Shown here piece by piece: positions 48,417 through 57,968 of a DNA stretch of 64,000 bases; within the stretch, counting starts at the first letter, position 1; each line of letters starts with the position of its first letter. Made by a program: the position numbers and the translations under genes. The notes beneath the pieces were generated by a model, which was given only the letters and a program-made list of their open reading frames with translations, ran no database searches and was not told the origin of the DNA. The stretch comes from Burkholderiaceae bacterium. Lineage in GTDB: Bacteria; Pseudomonadota; Gammaproteobacteria; Burkholderiales; Burkholderiaceae_B. The DNA is taken from positions 25,988-89,987 of the forward strand of contig JAOATE010000073.1 of the NCBI GenBank assembly GCA_030158305.1, in the 5' to 3' direction.

Positions 48417-49541
48417 TCATTGCTGAGCACTTTGACGCTCATTAAAAAAAACTTCTGTTTCCTGACCAATTCTTGGACTCACGCGTGTCACGGCAGGACG
48501 CTGCCGACCATTGACTGTCACGGGAAATGGAACAAACTTCTGATCCTCTTGTTGTGCCACCCGCACCCTTGTGCGCAAGTGCGCAGAGTTCGCCGCTTGT
48601 GCCGGCGTCACGCAGACTTCAAAGGGAATATCGCTGCCCTCTAGTCTCTGACACCATTGCTCTAGTGTTTGTGAACGCACCAAGGCCTTGAGCTGAGTGG
48701 TCAGCTCATCACCGCGTGTCCGACGTGCTTGCTCATCCAAGTCCCGGCACTCAGATAGGCCGCCCGCTAAAGAAGCCGTGCGATCACAGAACACTTGCCA
48801 ATAATGATCTTCCATCAAGCCCAGTGCGAGTGTTTGACCATCCGCGGTTTGATACAAATCATTGCCAGGAAATAAATGACCCGTGAGATCGACCTGCTCG
48901 TCCAATCCGTGTCGCGTTGCGGCACAGAAAAACATCGACTCGAAAATACTGAGATCAAGATGGGCCGATTGACCCGTGAGATCGCGTTCACGGAGCGCTG
49001 CGAGGATAGCATTTGAAGCCATCATGCCCGCCACGAGATCGCCGACCGGCAAGCCTGAACGCGCTGGAGCTTGGCCCCAACTCCCCGAATGTGACATCGC
49101 CCCCGCCGCTGCACTATAGGTCAGATCATGGCCTGACTTGGCACGCCAAGGTCCATCCTGACCAAAACCGGACATTGAGCAATAAATAATTTTAGGATTG
49201 TGGCTGCGCGCCACCTCCAAGCCAATCCCGATACGCGCGGCTACCCCAGGTCGAAAAGATTCAACGACCACATCGGCCCAGCGCATCAACTCAGCCACAC
49301 GCGCTGCACTCGCCGGATCCTTGAGATCAAGCATCACACCGCGTTTATTTCGATTGAGCGTATTAAACACGCCGGGCAAGAGACTCCTGGCAGGATCGCC
49401 ATGTGGTGATTCGATTTTCACAACCTCTGCACCCAGATCTGCCAACAACACAGTCGAAAGCGGACCGGGCAACAGCACAGAGAAATCAGCGATGCGAACG
49501 CCTTTCAAAGGCTGCCATGCCGAACTCTGATCCACCGTCAT
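48417..49541 (-). CDS. CaiB/BaiF-family CoA-transferase
   Basis: 374 aa; LKGVRIADFSVLLPGPLSTVLLADLGAEVVKIE; PVGDLVAGMMASNAILAAL. Confidence 0.92.
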   Translation of the reverse strand: MTVDQSSAWQPLKGVRIADFSVLLPGPLSTVLLADLGAEVVKIESPHGDPARSLLPGVFNTLNRNKRGVMLDLKDPASAARVAELMRWADVVVESFRPGVAARIGIGLEVARSHNPKIIYCSMSGFGQDGPWRAKSGHDLTYSAAAGAMSHSGSWGQAPARSGLPVGDLVAGMMASNAILAALRERDLTGQSAHLDLSIFESMFFCAATRHGLDEQVDLTGHLFPGNDLYQTADGQTLALGLMEDHYWQVFCDRTASLAGGLSECRDLDEQARRTRGDELTTQLKALVRSQTLEQWCQRLEGSDIPFEVCVTPAQAANSAHLRTRVRVAQQEDQKFVPFPVTVNGRQRPAVTRVSPRIGQETEVFFNERQSAQQ

Positions 49542-50767
49542 TACGCTTCCTTGGGCATCACGGCAGTCTGCGTGACACCTTGGCGGATAAAGGAAGCAAT
49601 TGATTCATCGCTATAGCCCAGTTCACGCAAAATTTCTTCGCTGTGCTGTCCCAACATCGGCGCAGGACGTCCCGCCACAGGTTGGCTTTCAGACCATGTG
49701 GTGGGGACATCCACGCGACGAATACGTCCCTCTGAGGGGTGGTCTTCCCACTGAAAGAAATGAATCGCTTCGAGATGCGGATCTTCAAAAATCGTTTCAA
49801 GGTCATGCAACGGCATACTGGGGATATCAGCTTTTTCAAGCAGATTGAGCCACTCTTGCGTGGTGCGTTCCAGAAAGAATTTAGCCACCAAGCCCTGCAA
49901 ATCATTGATGTGCTGCGTGCGAATACTCAAGTTTTTAAAACGCGGATCATTTTCAAAAATATCCGATCGACCAATCGCACTAAAAAACGAGGCCCACTGC
50001 TTGTCGTTATAAATCACGGCGCAAACATAACTGTCCGAGGTTTTATAAGGTCGCCTTTCTGGCGCCAGCAAACGCGGATAGCCTGGAGGTCCAAACTGCG
50101 GGTCAAAGGTTTTGCCACCAATATGATCACTGAGCAAGTGACTGATCATTGTTTCAAACATCGGAATATCGATCCGCTGTCCGCGTCCGGTTTTTTCACG
50201 GTGGTACAACGCGGCACAAATAGAAGAGGTGGCATAGAGCCCTACCGTGCGATCCACAAGGTTGGAAGGCACATAACGAGGCACGTCCGAACCCGCTTGC
50301 TTGATCAAGGACGGCAAACCAATCGCCCCCTGAATCAGATCATCAAAGGCCGGCTTGTGCGCATAGGGGCCATCCTGACCAAAACCAAAAGTCCCTGCGT
50401 ACAAAATACGGGGATTGATTTCACTGACGACTTCGTAGCTCAAGCCCAGTCGGGCCATCGCTTGAGGCCGCACGTTATAGAGCAAGATGTCAGCGGTTGC
50501 GATCAGCTTTTTGATCGCTTCGAGGCCCTCGGATTGTTTGACATCGAGCACCATGCCGCGCTTGCTGCGGTTGACGTGCAGATAAAGCGAGCCCATGCGT
50601 GGATGCAGCATCGGTCCGACGTCGCGCACCATATCGCCTTGGGGGGATTCGACTTTGATGACATCAGCACCCATGTCGCCCATCAACTGCGCCGCATACG
50701 GCCCCATCAAAATCGATGTCATATCAATGACACGCACACCATCCAAAGGACCTACCATGATCGTCAA
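49541..50767 (-). CDS. CaiB/BaiF-family CoA-transferase
   Basis: 408 aa; LDGVRVIDMTSILMGPYAAQLMGDMGADVIKVESPQGD; LVDRTVGLYATSSICAAL. Confidence 0.92.
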   Translation of the reverse strand: MTIMVGPLDGVRVIDMTSILMGPYAAQLMGDMGADVIKVESPQGDMVRDVGPMLHPRMGSLYLHVNRSKRGMVLDVKQSEGLEAIKKLIATADILLYNVRPQAMARLGLSYEVVSEINPRILYAGTFGFGQDGPYAHKPAFDDLIQGAIGLPSLIKQAGSDVPRYVPSNLVDRTVGLYATSSICAALYHREKTGRGQRIDIPMFETMISHLLSDHIGGKTFDPQFGPPGYPRLLAPERRPYKTSDSYVCAVIYNDKQWASFFSAIGRSDIFENDPRFKNLSIRTQHINDLQGLVAKFFLERTTQEWLNLLEKADIPSMPLHDLETIFEDPHLEAIHFFQWEDHPSEGRIRRVDVPTTWSESQPVAGRPAPMLGQHSEEILRELGYSDESIASFIRQGVTQTAVMPKEA

Positions 50768-50780
50768 ACTCCTCGAGGCT

Positions 50781-51689
50781 TTAGGCGAGTTGCGCCGCAG
50801 CGATAATTTTTTTAGCTAAGCGCAAATGCGGCGTATCCAACATTTTTCCATCCATGGTCGCCACACCCACGCTCGCGCTCGCAGCAAAAGCAGCAATGAC
50901 GCGAGCTGCCCATTCTTGGGTGGCGGCATCGGGCGTCATCGCCGCATTAATCACGGGTACCTGCCCGGGATGAATCGCAGCTTTCGCTGAAAAACCATCT
51001 CGATAGGCTTGTCGCGTTTCGCGCGTCAACGCCTCGACGTTGTTAATTTCCGTCGGCACAGTATCAATGGCAGGCACGCCCGCGGCTGAGGCCGCGAACA
51101 GACAGAGCGAACGCACAAGCTTGAAGGGGGTGGTCCACTCAGAAGTCCCCTCTTCCTTGTTGGTTAACGCGCCAATATCGCCCGACAAGTCTTCCGCCCC
51201 CCACATCATGCCGGCCAATCGCGGCGTTGCGCCCCGATATTCATTCAAACCTGCCAACGAATCAGCGGTTTCAGTAACAATGGCGATGATGGAGGTCAGT
51301 GCCTGGGTCGATGCGTCCGATCCAACCGATGATGTCTGCGGGTACAGATGCTCAAAGGCTTCGAGATAGGCTGACAGAAGAGCCAAATCGCGTGCGCCGG
51401 TTGACTTGGGCAACACCACACCAGCCGGGCGACAAGGCATCACAGCAGCCAAATCGGCCAGCGTCATGCCCGTTGTCAGCGCGTTGACACGCACATAGAG
51501 TTCAGGCGTTTTGAGACCGGCCTTTTTCACTTCATTCAAAAACTTGACCAACTCCACGCGACCTTCTTGTTTGCGAGAAGGAGAAACAGCATCCTCTAGA
51601 TCAAAAATCAGTACATCCGACCCGCTCTGCAAGGATTTTTCCAGCTTGCGTGGACTATCGGCGGGCACAAACAGCAAGGAACGCATCAC
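50781..51689 (-). CDS. HpcH/HpaI-family CoA ester lyase (CitE-like)
   Basis: 302 aa; MRSLLFVPADSPRKLEKSLQSGSDVLIFDLEDAVSPSRK; GMMWGAEDLSGDIGA. Confidence 0.92.
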   Translation of the reverse strand: MMRSLLFVPADSPRKLEKSLQSGSDVLIFDLEDAVSPSRKQEGRVELVKFLNEVKKAGLKTPELYVRVNALTTGMTLADLAAVMPCRPAGVVLPKSTGARDLALLSAYLEAFEHLYPQTSSVGSDASTQALTSIIAIVTETADSLAGLNEYRGATPRLAGMMWGAEDLSGDIGALTNKEEGTSEWTTPFKLVRSLCLFAASAAGVPAIDTVPTEINNVEALTRETRQAYRDGFSAKAAIHPGQVPVINAAMTPDAATQEWAARVIAAFAASASVGVATMDGKMLDTPHLRLAKKIIAAAQLA

Positions 51690-51710
51690 TCATCTCCGTT
51701 ATTCAAACAC

Positions 51711-51726
51711 GGCATCGCGCGATGCC
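51711..51726. promoter_or_regulatory. Perfect 16-bp palindrome in the divergent leader
   Basis: GGCATCGCGCGATGCC, between CitE-like (-) and PfkB-like (+) genes. Confidence 0.5.
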
Positions 51727-51804
51727 TTTAATTTTCTCCTTCGAGTATAGCGTGAGGGGATTCAGCGATAATTCGCAGGTGTCCTTAAAAAAGAGTGCCC
51801 CCGC

Positions 51805-52743
51805 ATGACGCAAATCGTGACGCTCACCATGAATCCCGCCCTTGATATTTCGACCTCCGTCGACAAGGTCGTCGCCACCCACAAGCTCAGGTGTCGAGAG
51901 GAAAAAACACAACCTGGGGGTGGGGGCATCAATATTTCACGTGTCGTCAGGCGTCTTGACACCCAAACGACGGCCATCTACCCCTCGGGTGGCTTTACGG
52001 GTCAGATTTTGACTCAACTGCTTGAAAACGAAGGCGTGCAGAGTCAGGGCATCCCGATTGCTCAGGAAACAAGGGAGTGCTTTACCGTTCACGAGACATC
52101 CAGCGGCAAGGACTTTCGCTTTTTATTACCTGGACCCATACTCACTCTCGCGGAGCAACAAGCTTGTGCCGACGCCCTGGCTCAGCGAGGAGACGCTGCT
52201 CGCTTTCTAGTTGCCAGCGGTAGTCTGCCTCCAGGCGTTTCGGACGACTTTTATGCTCGGCTCGCCAAGCGAGCAAAAGACCGCGGCCAGCATTTCGTGC
52301 TCGACACCTCAGGTCCAGCCTTGCGTGCGGCGCTTGAAGTCGGCGTCTACTTGTTTAAACCCAGCCTGCGTGAGCTCGAAGAACTGCTTGGACAAACGCT
52401 CTCAACGGAGGCTCAGTGGCATGAGGCCGCACGAGAGATTGTCGGGCGAGGTCAGGCTGAAATTGTTGCGCTCTCACTCGGTGAAGAGGGTGCGTTGCTC
52501 GTGACAGCCAAGCAAAGCTTTCGTGCGCCCGCCGTCCCTGTCAACGTCGTCAGCACGGTGGGGGCTGGCGACAATTTCGTCGCCGGTATTCTGTGGGGCC
52601 TGTGCAATCAACACGCACTGGAGCAGTCCTTTGGCTTCGGCATGGCGAGTGCCGCAGCAGCCGTCATGAACGTGGACTCAAACTTATGCGAACCCACGGA
52701 CCTGCATCGCCTCTACCAACTAGTGAGGATCACTCCTTTGTAA
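51805..52743 (+). CDS. PfkB-family hexose/6-phosphofructokinase-type kinase
   Basis: 312 aa; VTLTMNPALDISTSVDKVV, STVGAGDNFVAGILWGL. Confidence 0.9.
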   Translation: MTQIVTLTMNPALDISTSVDKVVATHKLRCREEKTQPGGGGINISRVVRRLDTQTTAIYPSGGFTGQILTQLLENEGVQSQGIPIAQETRECFTVHETSSGKDFRFLLPGPILTLAEQQACADALAQRGDAARFLVASGSLPPGVSDDFYARLAKRAKDRGQHFVLDTSGPALRAALEVGVYLFKPSLRELEELLGQTLSTEAQWHEAAREIVGRGQAEIVALSLGEEGALLVTAKQSFRAPAVPVNVVSTVGAGDNFVAGILWGLCNQHALEQSFGFGMASAAAAVMNVDSNLCEPTDLHRLYQLVRITPL

Positions 52744-53347
52744 CTTTGGGTCCGGTGTGATGCTCGGGCCATAAGGTGGCCACGATTTCTCTGTGACTCG
52801 CATAAGCAAAACAACTGTCAATTTTGGTTGGACGCCCATTCGCATCCAGTGGCTGTGGCCGCTTGCTGGTGACAGGCCACAGAGCCTGATATGCCGTTGT
52901 CGCCATCGGTCCCAACAGCTCCATCATATGCGTGCAGCCAGCCGCACCTTTGAGCTTTTCCCTCACGAGCTTGGACCAACCTGCCCCGATCTTTGCACCA
53001 ATCAGTGATTGGAGAGTGGGTGGCGCTTGGGTACAGACAACAAAGGGTGTCGCATCAGAACTCGCGGCCACGTCTTTGATTTCAAACCATTCATCGATCA
53101 CCAAACGCACCCAGATATCATGGATCGGCTCGCCAGGCTGACGCTCCGCCTGTGCCACAGGAGAAAGAAAAGGTGCGGTTTTGGTGTCCACCACACGACC
53201 TTCTATGTCATACAGTCCATCAGACCTGCGATACGCTTTCATCACAATCTGACGTTGGTGAACCTCTTCGCGTTCAACGGTTGGGGTGAGTGGCACGGTA
53301 TTTCTCTCAAAAACAGTCTCTGCAGAGGCAACAAACGCCTCGATCAA
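52730..53347 (-). CDS. DUF2889-family protein
   Basis: 205 aa; RRSDGLYDIEGRVVDTKT, GCTHMMELLGPMATTAYQ. Confidence 0.8.
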   Translation of the reverse strand: MIEAFVASAETVFERNTVPLTPTVEREEVHQRQIVMKAYRRSDGLYDIEGRVVDTKTAPFLSPVAQAERQPGEPIHDIWVRLVIDEWFEIKDVAASSDATPFVVCTQAPPTLQSLIGAKIGAGWSKLVREKLKGAAGCTHMMELLGPMATTAYQALWPVTSKRPQPLDANGRPTKIDSCFAYASHREIVATLWPEHHTGPKVTKE

Positions 53348-53497
53348 ACAGTATTTTATCCGTCCCCGGAAAAACTCTCAGATAAAAAGCATTGTTTAGG
53401 CTGCACTTCCACTATGAGGACGCCCAAAGCACAAAAACAACTCCACACAAACGAGGATTCCTCAGTAAGATAGCTGCGAGTTTGGGGATACCACTCA

Positions 53498-54817
53498 ATG
53501 AAAACAGTACTACAGACATTTACCAACATCAGACGACAAGAATTGCTGCCTACCTTGGTAGCCGGTCTGTTTTTTTTCTGCATTCTCAGCGCGCTCATGG
53601 TCGTCAGACCTGCTCGCGAAGCCTTGGGTATGCAGCGAGGCATAGACGCCATTCGATGGCTCTTTATGGCGACACTGCTCGTCACACTCTTGATCAACCC
53701 CCTCTTTAGTCTGCTTGTCAGTCGCTTTCGGCGCATGGTTTTCATCGCAACGACCTACTGTTTTTTTTCGTTTGGACTGCTTTGTTTTTACCTGCTGCTC
53801 ACATTTGCACCCGCTCATGTCGGCCTGATTAGTGGTCAGGTTTTTTATGTCTGGTTCAGCGTCTTTAATCTTTTCGCCACCATGCTGTTTTGGGCATTGA
53901 TGACCGATCGCTTTTCAACAGACCAAAGTCAGCGCTTGTTTGCGGCGATTTCATTGGGGGGAACGCTCGGCGCGATGTTTGGCCCTTGGCTCGCCAGCAT
54001 GCTTGCCCGTCCTTTTGGTACGCCCTTGTTACTGCTTATCGCAGCTGGCTTTTTGCTGTGTGCCGTGTTGAGTGCCTGGTGGCTCACCTCATTAAAGATA
54101 GATCTTGAAGAAGCACACGCTACCGATGCGCAGCGGCCCAACAACTCAGAGCCCGATGCTGAACACACTCTCATTGGCGGCAGTGCTTGGGAAGGCTTTA
54201 CCGCAGTGCTCCGTTCCCCTTACCTACTCGGCATTTCTGCATACGTGCTGATATTGGCTGTCGTGGCGACCCTCCTGTATTTCACCCGCTTGCAGATGGT
54301 CGCAGCCTTGGCACTCGATACCGACACGCGCACCGAGGCGTTTGCACGGATTGATCTCTACACTCAAGCAGCAACTTTTATCTTGCAAGCCTTTCTGACT
54401 AGTCATCTGATTAAACGATTTGGAATTGCAGTGACGCTTGCACTGTTACCCATCACGGTCGCCTTTGGTTTTATCGGGCTGGCGCTACTCGGCTCATTGG
54501 CAGCGCTGATCGCTTTTGAGGCGTCTTTTCGCGCCGTCCAGCGTGGCATTATGCGCCCCGCGCGTGAAACACTTTTTACTACCGTTCCCCGGGCCGAACG
54601 CTATAAGGCAAAGGCCTTTATCGACACCTTTGTTTACCGAAGCGGTGACGCCCTGGGCTCTCAAACAGAAGGCTTGTTAGGCCGTCTAGGGATGGGACTG
54701 GCTGGGCTGGCGTGGTTCGCGGTTCCGCTCGCAGTGATCTGGATGAGCCTGGGACTTTGGCTCGGCTATGCCCAAGCAAAACGCAGTACGCCTGCCCGCC
54801 CGCCCGTACAACTTTAG
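53498..54817 (+). CDS. Multi-TM transporter, NTP/NDP-exchange (ATP/ADP translocase)-like or MFS-like
   Basis: 439 aa; MVVRPAREALG, FWALMTDRFSTDQSQRLFAAISLGGTLGAMFGPWLA, RGIMRPARETLFTTVPRAERYKAKAFIDTFVYRSGDALGSQ. Confidence 0.72.
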   Translation: MKTVLQTFTNIRRQELLPTLVAGLFFFCILSALMVVRPAREALGMQRGIDAIRWLFMATLLVTLLINPLFSLLVSRFRRMVFIATTYCFFSFGLLCFYLLLTFAPAHVGLISGQVFYVWFSVFNLFATMLFWALMTDRFSTDQSQRLFAAISLGGTLGAMFGPWLASMLARPFGTPLLLLIAAGFLLCAVLSAWWLTSLKIDLEEAHATDAQRPNNSEPDAEHTLIGGSAWEGFTAVLRSPYLLGISAYVLILAVVATLLYFTRLQMVAALALDTDTRTEAFARIDLYTQAATFILQAFLTSHLIKRFGIAVTLALLPITVAFGFIGLALLGSLAALIAFEASFRAVQRGIMRPARETLFTTVPRAERYKAKAFIDTFVYRSGDALGSQTEGLLGRLGMGLAGLAWFAVPLAVIWMSLGLWLGYAQAKRSTPARPPVQL

Positions 54818-54839
54818 ACCATCCTTTTAGGAGACTCAC

Positions 54840-55793
54840 ATGATGAATCGTCGCACTTGGCTTCAAACCACACTCGCCGCTGCCAGCACCTCCGCGTTAT
54901 CAAGCGCCTGGGCACAGACTTTAGCCAATACAGGTCCTCTGATCACACGCCCGATTCCCTCAAGCGGACAGCGTCTGCCCATCATCGGTCTTGGAAGTTC
55001 GGCTACCTTTGCGCAAGTCGCACGCAGCGAAGATCGCGAAGCGCTAAAAAACGTCATGGCCAAAATGGTGGAGCTGGGTGGAACGGTCTTTGATACCGCC
55101 CCAAGTTACGGTGCCTCTGAAGAGGTTGCAGGAAAAATCGCGCAAGACCTCGGCATCGCACAAAAACTATTTTGGGCCACTAAGCTCAATGTGGCGCCGC
55201 GCGGAGGCGGAGCGGCAGATGCAGCAGCTGCACGTGCGCAGCTGGAGATGTCGTTCAAGCGCATCGGCAAACCAGTCATTGACCTGGTTCAAATCCACAA
55301 CATGGGAGACGTGCAGACTCAACTCCCTATTTTGCGTGAAGCCAAAGAAAAAGGTCGGATTCGCTACCTTGGCATCACAACAACCTTTAGCAATCAATAC
55401 GACAGCATGATTGACACCATGCGGTCGCAAAAAATCGACTTTATTGGCACCAACTATGCCATTGATGACTTGTTCGCAGAGAAAACGATCCTTCCACTCG
55501 CGCAAGAACGCGGCATCGCCGTCTTGGTCTATGCGCCCTTTGGACGCACCCGCCTGTGGAGCCGCGTCAAAGGCCAAGCGGTTCCCGAATGGGCTAAAGA
55601 GTTTGATGCCACCACCTGGGCACAGTTTTTCTTGAAATTTGTGGCCAGCCACCCTGCGGTCACCTGCATCACACCCGCGACCAGTCGCGTATCCAACATG
55701 ATCGACAATATGGCGGGGGGCGTAGGCCGTCTTCCAGATGCTGCGATGCGCAAACGGATGATTCAACTGATCGACAGCCTGCCGAATGCCTAA
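54840..55793 (+). CDS. Aldo/keto reductase with N-terminal Tat-like signal
   Basis: 317 aa; MMNRRTWLQTTLAAASTSALSSAWAQ; tetrad residues in VFDTAPSYG, FWATKL, VDLVQIHN. Confidence 0.87.
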   Translation: MMNRRTWLQTTLAAASTSALSSAWAQTLANTGPLITRPIPSSGQRLPIIGLGSSATFAQVARSEDREALKNVMAKMVELGGTVFDTAPSYGASEEVAGKIAQDLGIAQKLFWATKLNVAPRGGGAADAAAARAQLEMSFKRIGKPVIDLVQIHNMGDVQTQLPILREAKEKGRIRYLGITTTFSNQYDSMIDTMRSQKIDFIGTNYAIDDLFAEKTILPLAQERGIAVLVYAPFGRTRLWSRVKGQAVPEWAKEFDATTWAQFFLKFVASHPAVTCITPATSRVSNMIDNMAGGVGRLPDAAMRKRMIQLIDSLPNA

Positions 55794-55882
55794 GGCCTAG
55801 CCCGTCTCATTGTGCTAAATTCATGGTGTCGGCGTTGTTTGCGCCGCACCATTTTTTTTGATGCATCACCGCATCGCGCACA

Positions 55883-57001
55883 ATGTCCCTATTTAAACGT
55901 TCCGTTGTCTCCGAAATCACTAACCACTTTAGCGTTGTACTTTCAACGCTGATCGTCGTTTGGTTGAGCGTCATACTAGTGCGTTTATTGGGCGAAGCCG
56001 CTGCGGGACGCATCGGCGCAGATGTCGTCATTGGCTTGGCCGCCTTTACCACCATGGCCGCACTTCCCATTATTTTGGCGGTATCCATCTTTATTGGGGT
56101 ACTGACCACGATCACCCGCAATTACAGAGAATCTGAAATGGTGGTGTGGTTCTCAAGCGGCTTATCATTACTCAACTGGATCAATCCGGTCTTGCGTGTT
56201 GCGATCCCCGTCGCTGTGATCATCGCTTCGCTAACCCTGTTTGGCACGCCTTGGGCCAACCGACAGATCGGCGAATACCGCGCCCGCTTTGAGTTACGGT
56301 CGGACCTCTCAAAAATCACACCCGGCCAGTTTTTAGAAACCGAAGGAGGAGCCCGAGTCTTTTTCGTGGAAGGTCCTAGCGTGCCAGATGGCCCACTCGG
56401 TCAAGTATTCATGCGTATCATTGATCCCGATTGGCTCACTCTCGTGACATCCTCCTCGGCGGATACGGTCATGGAAAACAATGGTGATAAATTTTTGGTA
56501 CTGGGCCCCGGACAGCGCTACGACATCAAGCCTGGCGCACCAGAAATGCGCCTGACCAAGTTTGAGGCCTTTGGCGCCCGTATCGAAAGTAAAGATGGTG
56601 AAAAGTCACTAGAAACTGCGCGCGAACAAACACTTAACAGTCGACGCTCCCGCCCGACCGAGTTGCTGATTACCGACAAGGTTCCCGCTTCACTTGGTCA
56701 ACTAATGTGGCGTCTTGCATTGCCACTCGCAGCACTCAATCTTGCCCTGATGGCCATTCCACTCGGCGCGGTCAATCCACGTATAGGTCGCTCGGGTGAC
56801 CTGCTCATAGCAGGCTTGATCGCGATGCTCTACCTCAATCTCATTAACATCTCGCAAGGCTGGATTATCAGCGGCAAGCTCTCCTTTAGCCTAGGCGTAT
56901 GGCTTGTGCATGCCATCCTCGCGTTGTTTACGGTCGGAATGCTCATGCACCGCTTGCGTGTCAAAACCCCCAAACCCCCGGTCGTACAGAGTGCGGCCTG
57001 A
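55883..57001 (+). CDS. lptF: LPS export ABC transporter permease LptF
   Basis: 372 aa; [48 protein letters not shown]. Confidence 0.9.
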   Translation: MSLFKRSVVSEITNHFSVVLSTLIVVWLSVILVRLLGEAAAGRIGADVVIGLAAFTTMAALPIILAVSIFIGVLTTITRNYRESEMVVWFSSGLSLLNWINPVLRVAIPVAVIIASLTLFGTPWANRQIGEYRARFELRSDLSKITPGQFLETEGGARVFFVEGPSVPDGPLGQVFMRIIDPDWLTLVTSSSADTVMENNGDKFLVLGPGQRYDIKPGAPEMRLTKFEAFGARIESKDGEKSLETAREQTLNSRRSRPTELLITDKVPASLGQLMWRLALPLAALNLALMAIPLGAVNPRIGRSGDLLIAGLIAMLYLNLINISQGWIISGKLSFSLGVWLVHAILALFTVGMLMHRLRVKTPKPPVVQSAA

Positions 57002-57024
57002 TTATCAACTACACAGGAACTAAA

Positions 57025-57372
57025 ATGAGCACACTAGAGAAAATCGAAGTTGCCGCTGGTAGCGGTACGGAAGCCACAGCAGGCGCACATGTCACCGTGC
57101 ACTACACCGGTTGGTTGCACGATGCATCTGCCCCGGGTAACAAAGGTGCAAAGTTTGATAGTTCACGGGACCGCGGCGATCCATTTGATTTCCCACTCGG
57201 CGCCGGCCATGTGATCCGTGGCTGGGATGAAGGTGTTGCCGGAATGAAAGTCGGTGGCCAACGCACCCTGATCATTCCACCCGAAATGGGCTATGGCGCA
57301 AGAGGCGCAGGTGGCGTGATTCCTCCAAACGCCACGCTTGTTTTTGATGTCGAGTTGCTCGAAGTCAACTAA
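57025..57372 (+). CDS. FKBP-type peptidyl-prolyl cis-trans isomerase
   Basis: 115 aa from ATG 57025; [55 protein letters not shown]. Confidence 0.95.
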   Translation: MSTLEKIEVAAGSGTEATAGAHVTVHYTGWLHDASAPGNKGAKFDSSRDRGDPFDFPLGAGHVIRGWDEGVAGMKVGGQRTLIIPPEMGYGARGAGGVIPPNATLVFDVELLEVN

Positions 57373-57377
57373 AACAC

Positions 57378-57968
57378 TTACATCGACAATAAACCACTTG
57401 CACCAAGCGCTGCACCAATTGCTAATAAGAAAAGCATGTGCACCTTGGTGTGATAAACAATCAGCGTCGTCACTGTAGCGACAACCCAAAGCGGCCAGTC
57501 GTGTGCCATGCTGGTATTGGCAGTCGCCAATAACCAACCTGCAGCAATCATCATTGAGATCACCACTGGGCTCAACCCCAACTTAAACGCTCGAACAGCC
57601 CGTAAATTCTGATGTTTTTGCACCCAACGCGCCGTCACAAAAATCAAGATCGAACTCGGCATCAAAATGCCTGCCATACAAATCAAGGCTGAAAATGCTG
57701 CCCAACCAAAACCACCCGCATTTAATCCAATGTTCCAACCCATTAACGCCACGAACATCACGTTGGGACCCGGAGAAGCTTGGGCAATCACGATTGAAGC
57801 CCTAAATTGAGCATCAGTCAGCCAGTTTTGCTGCTCAACCAAAAAGTGGTGGACTTCAGGCAACAGTACGAGTGGCCCACCTACTGAGGCAATGGAAATC
57901 GAGGCGAAATGTTTAAAGAGATTGAACCAGTCGGTCCATAACATCGCCAGCGTCAAGGTCTCGTTCAT
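57378..57968 (-). CDS. Chromate transporter, half-size (second gene)
   Basis: Starts MNETLTLAMLWTDWFNLFKHFASISIASVGG; IVIAQASPGPNVMFVALMGWNIG; longer listed ORF (to 58379) is out of frame with the upstream ChrA half. Confidence 0.88.
   Translation of the reverse strand: MNETLTLAMLWTDWFNLFKHFASISIASVGGPLVLLPEVHHFLVEQQNWLTDAQFRASIVIAQASPGPNVMFVALMGWNIGLNAGGFGWAAFSALICMAGILMPSSILIFVTARWVQKHQNLRAVRAFKLGLSPVVISMMIAAGWLLATANTSMAHDWPLWVVATVTTLIVYHTKVHMLFLLAIGAALGASGLLSM

Noticed and set aside
49739-50806. 355-aa plus-strand ORF antisense to a CaiB gene
   Set aside because: Antisense shadow ORF of a conserved CoA-transferase; composition typical of reverse-frame translation.
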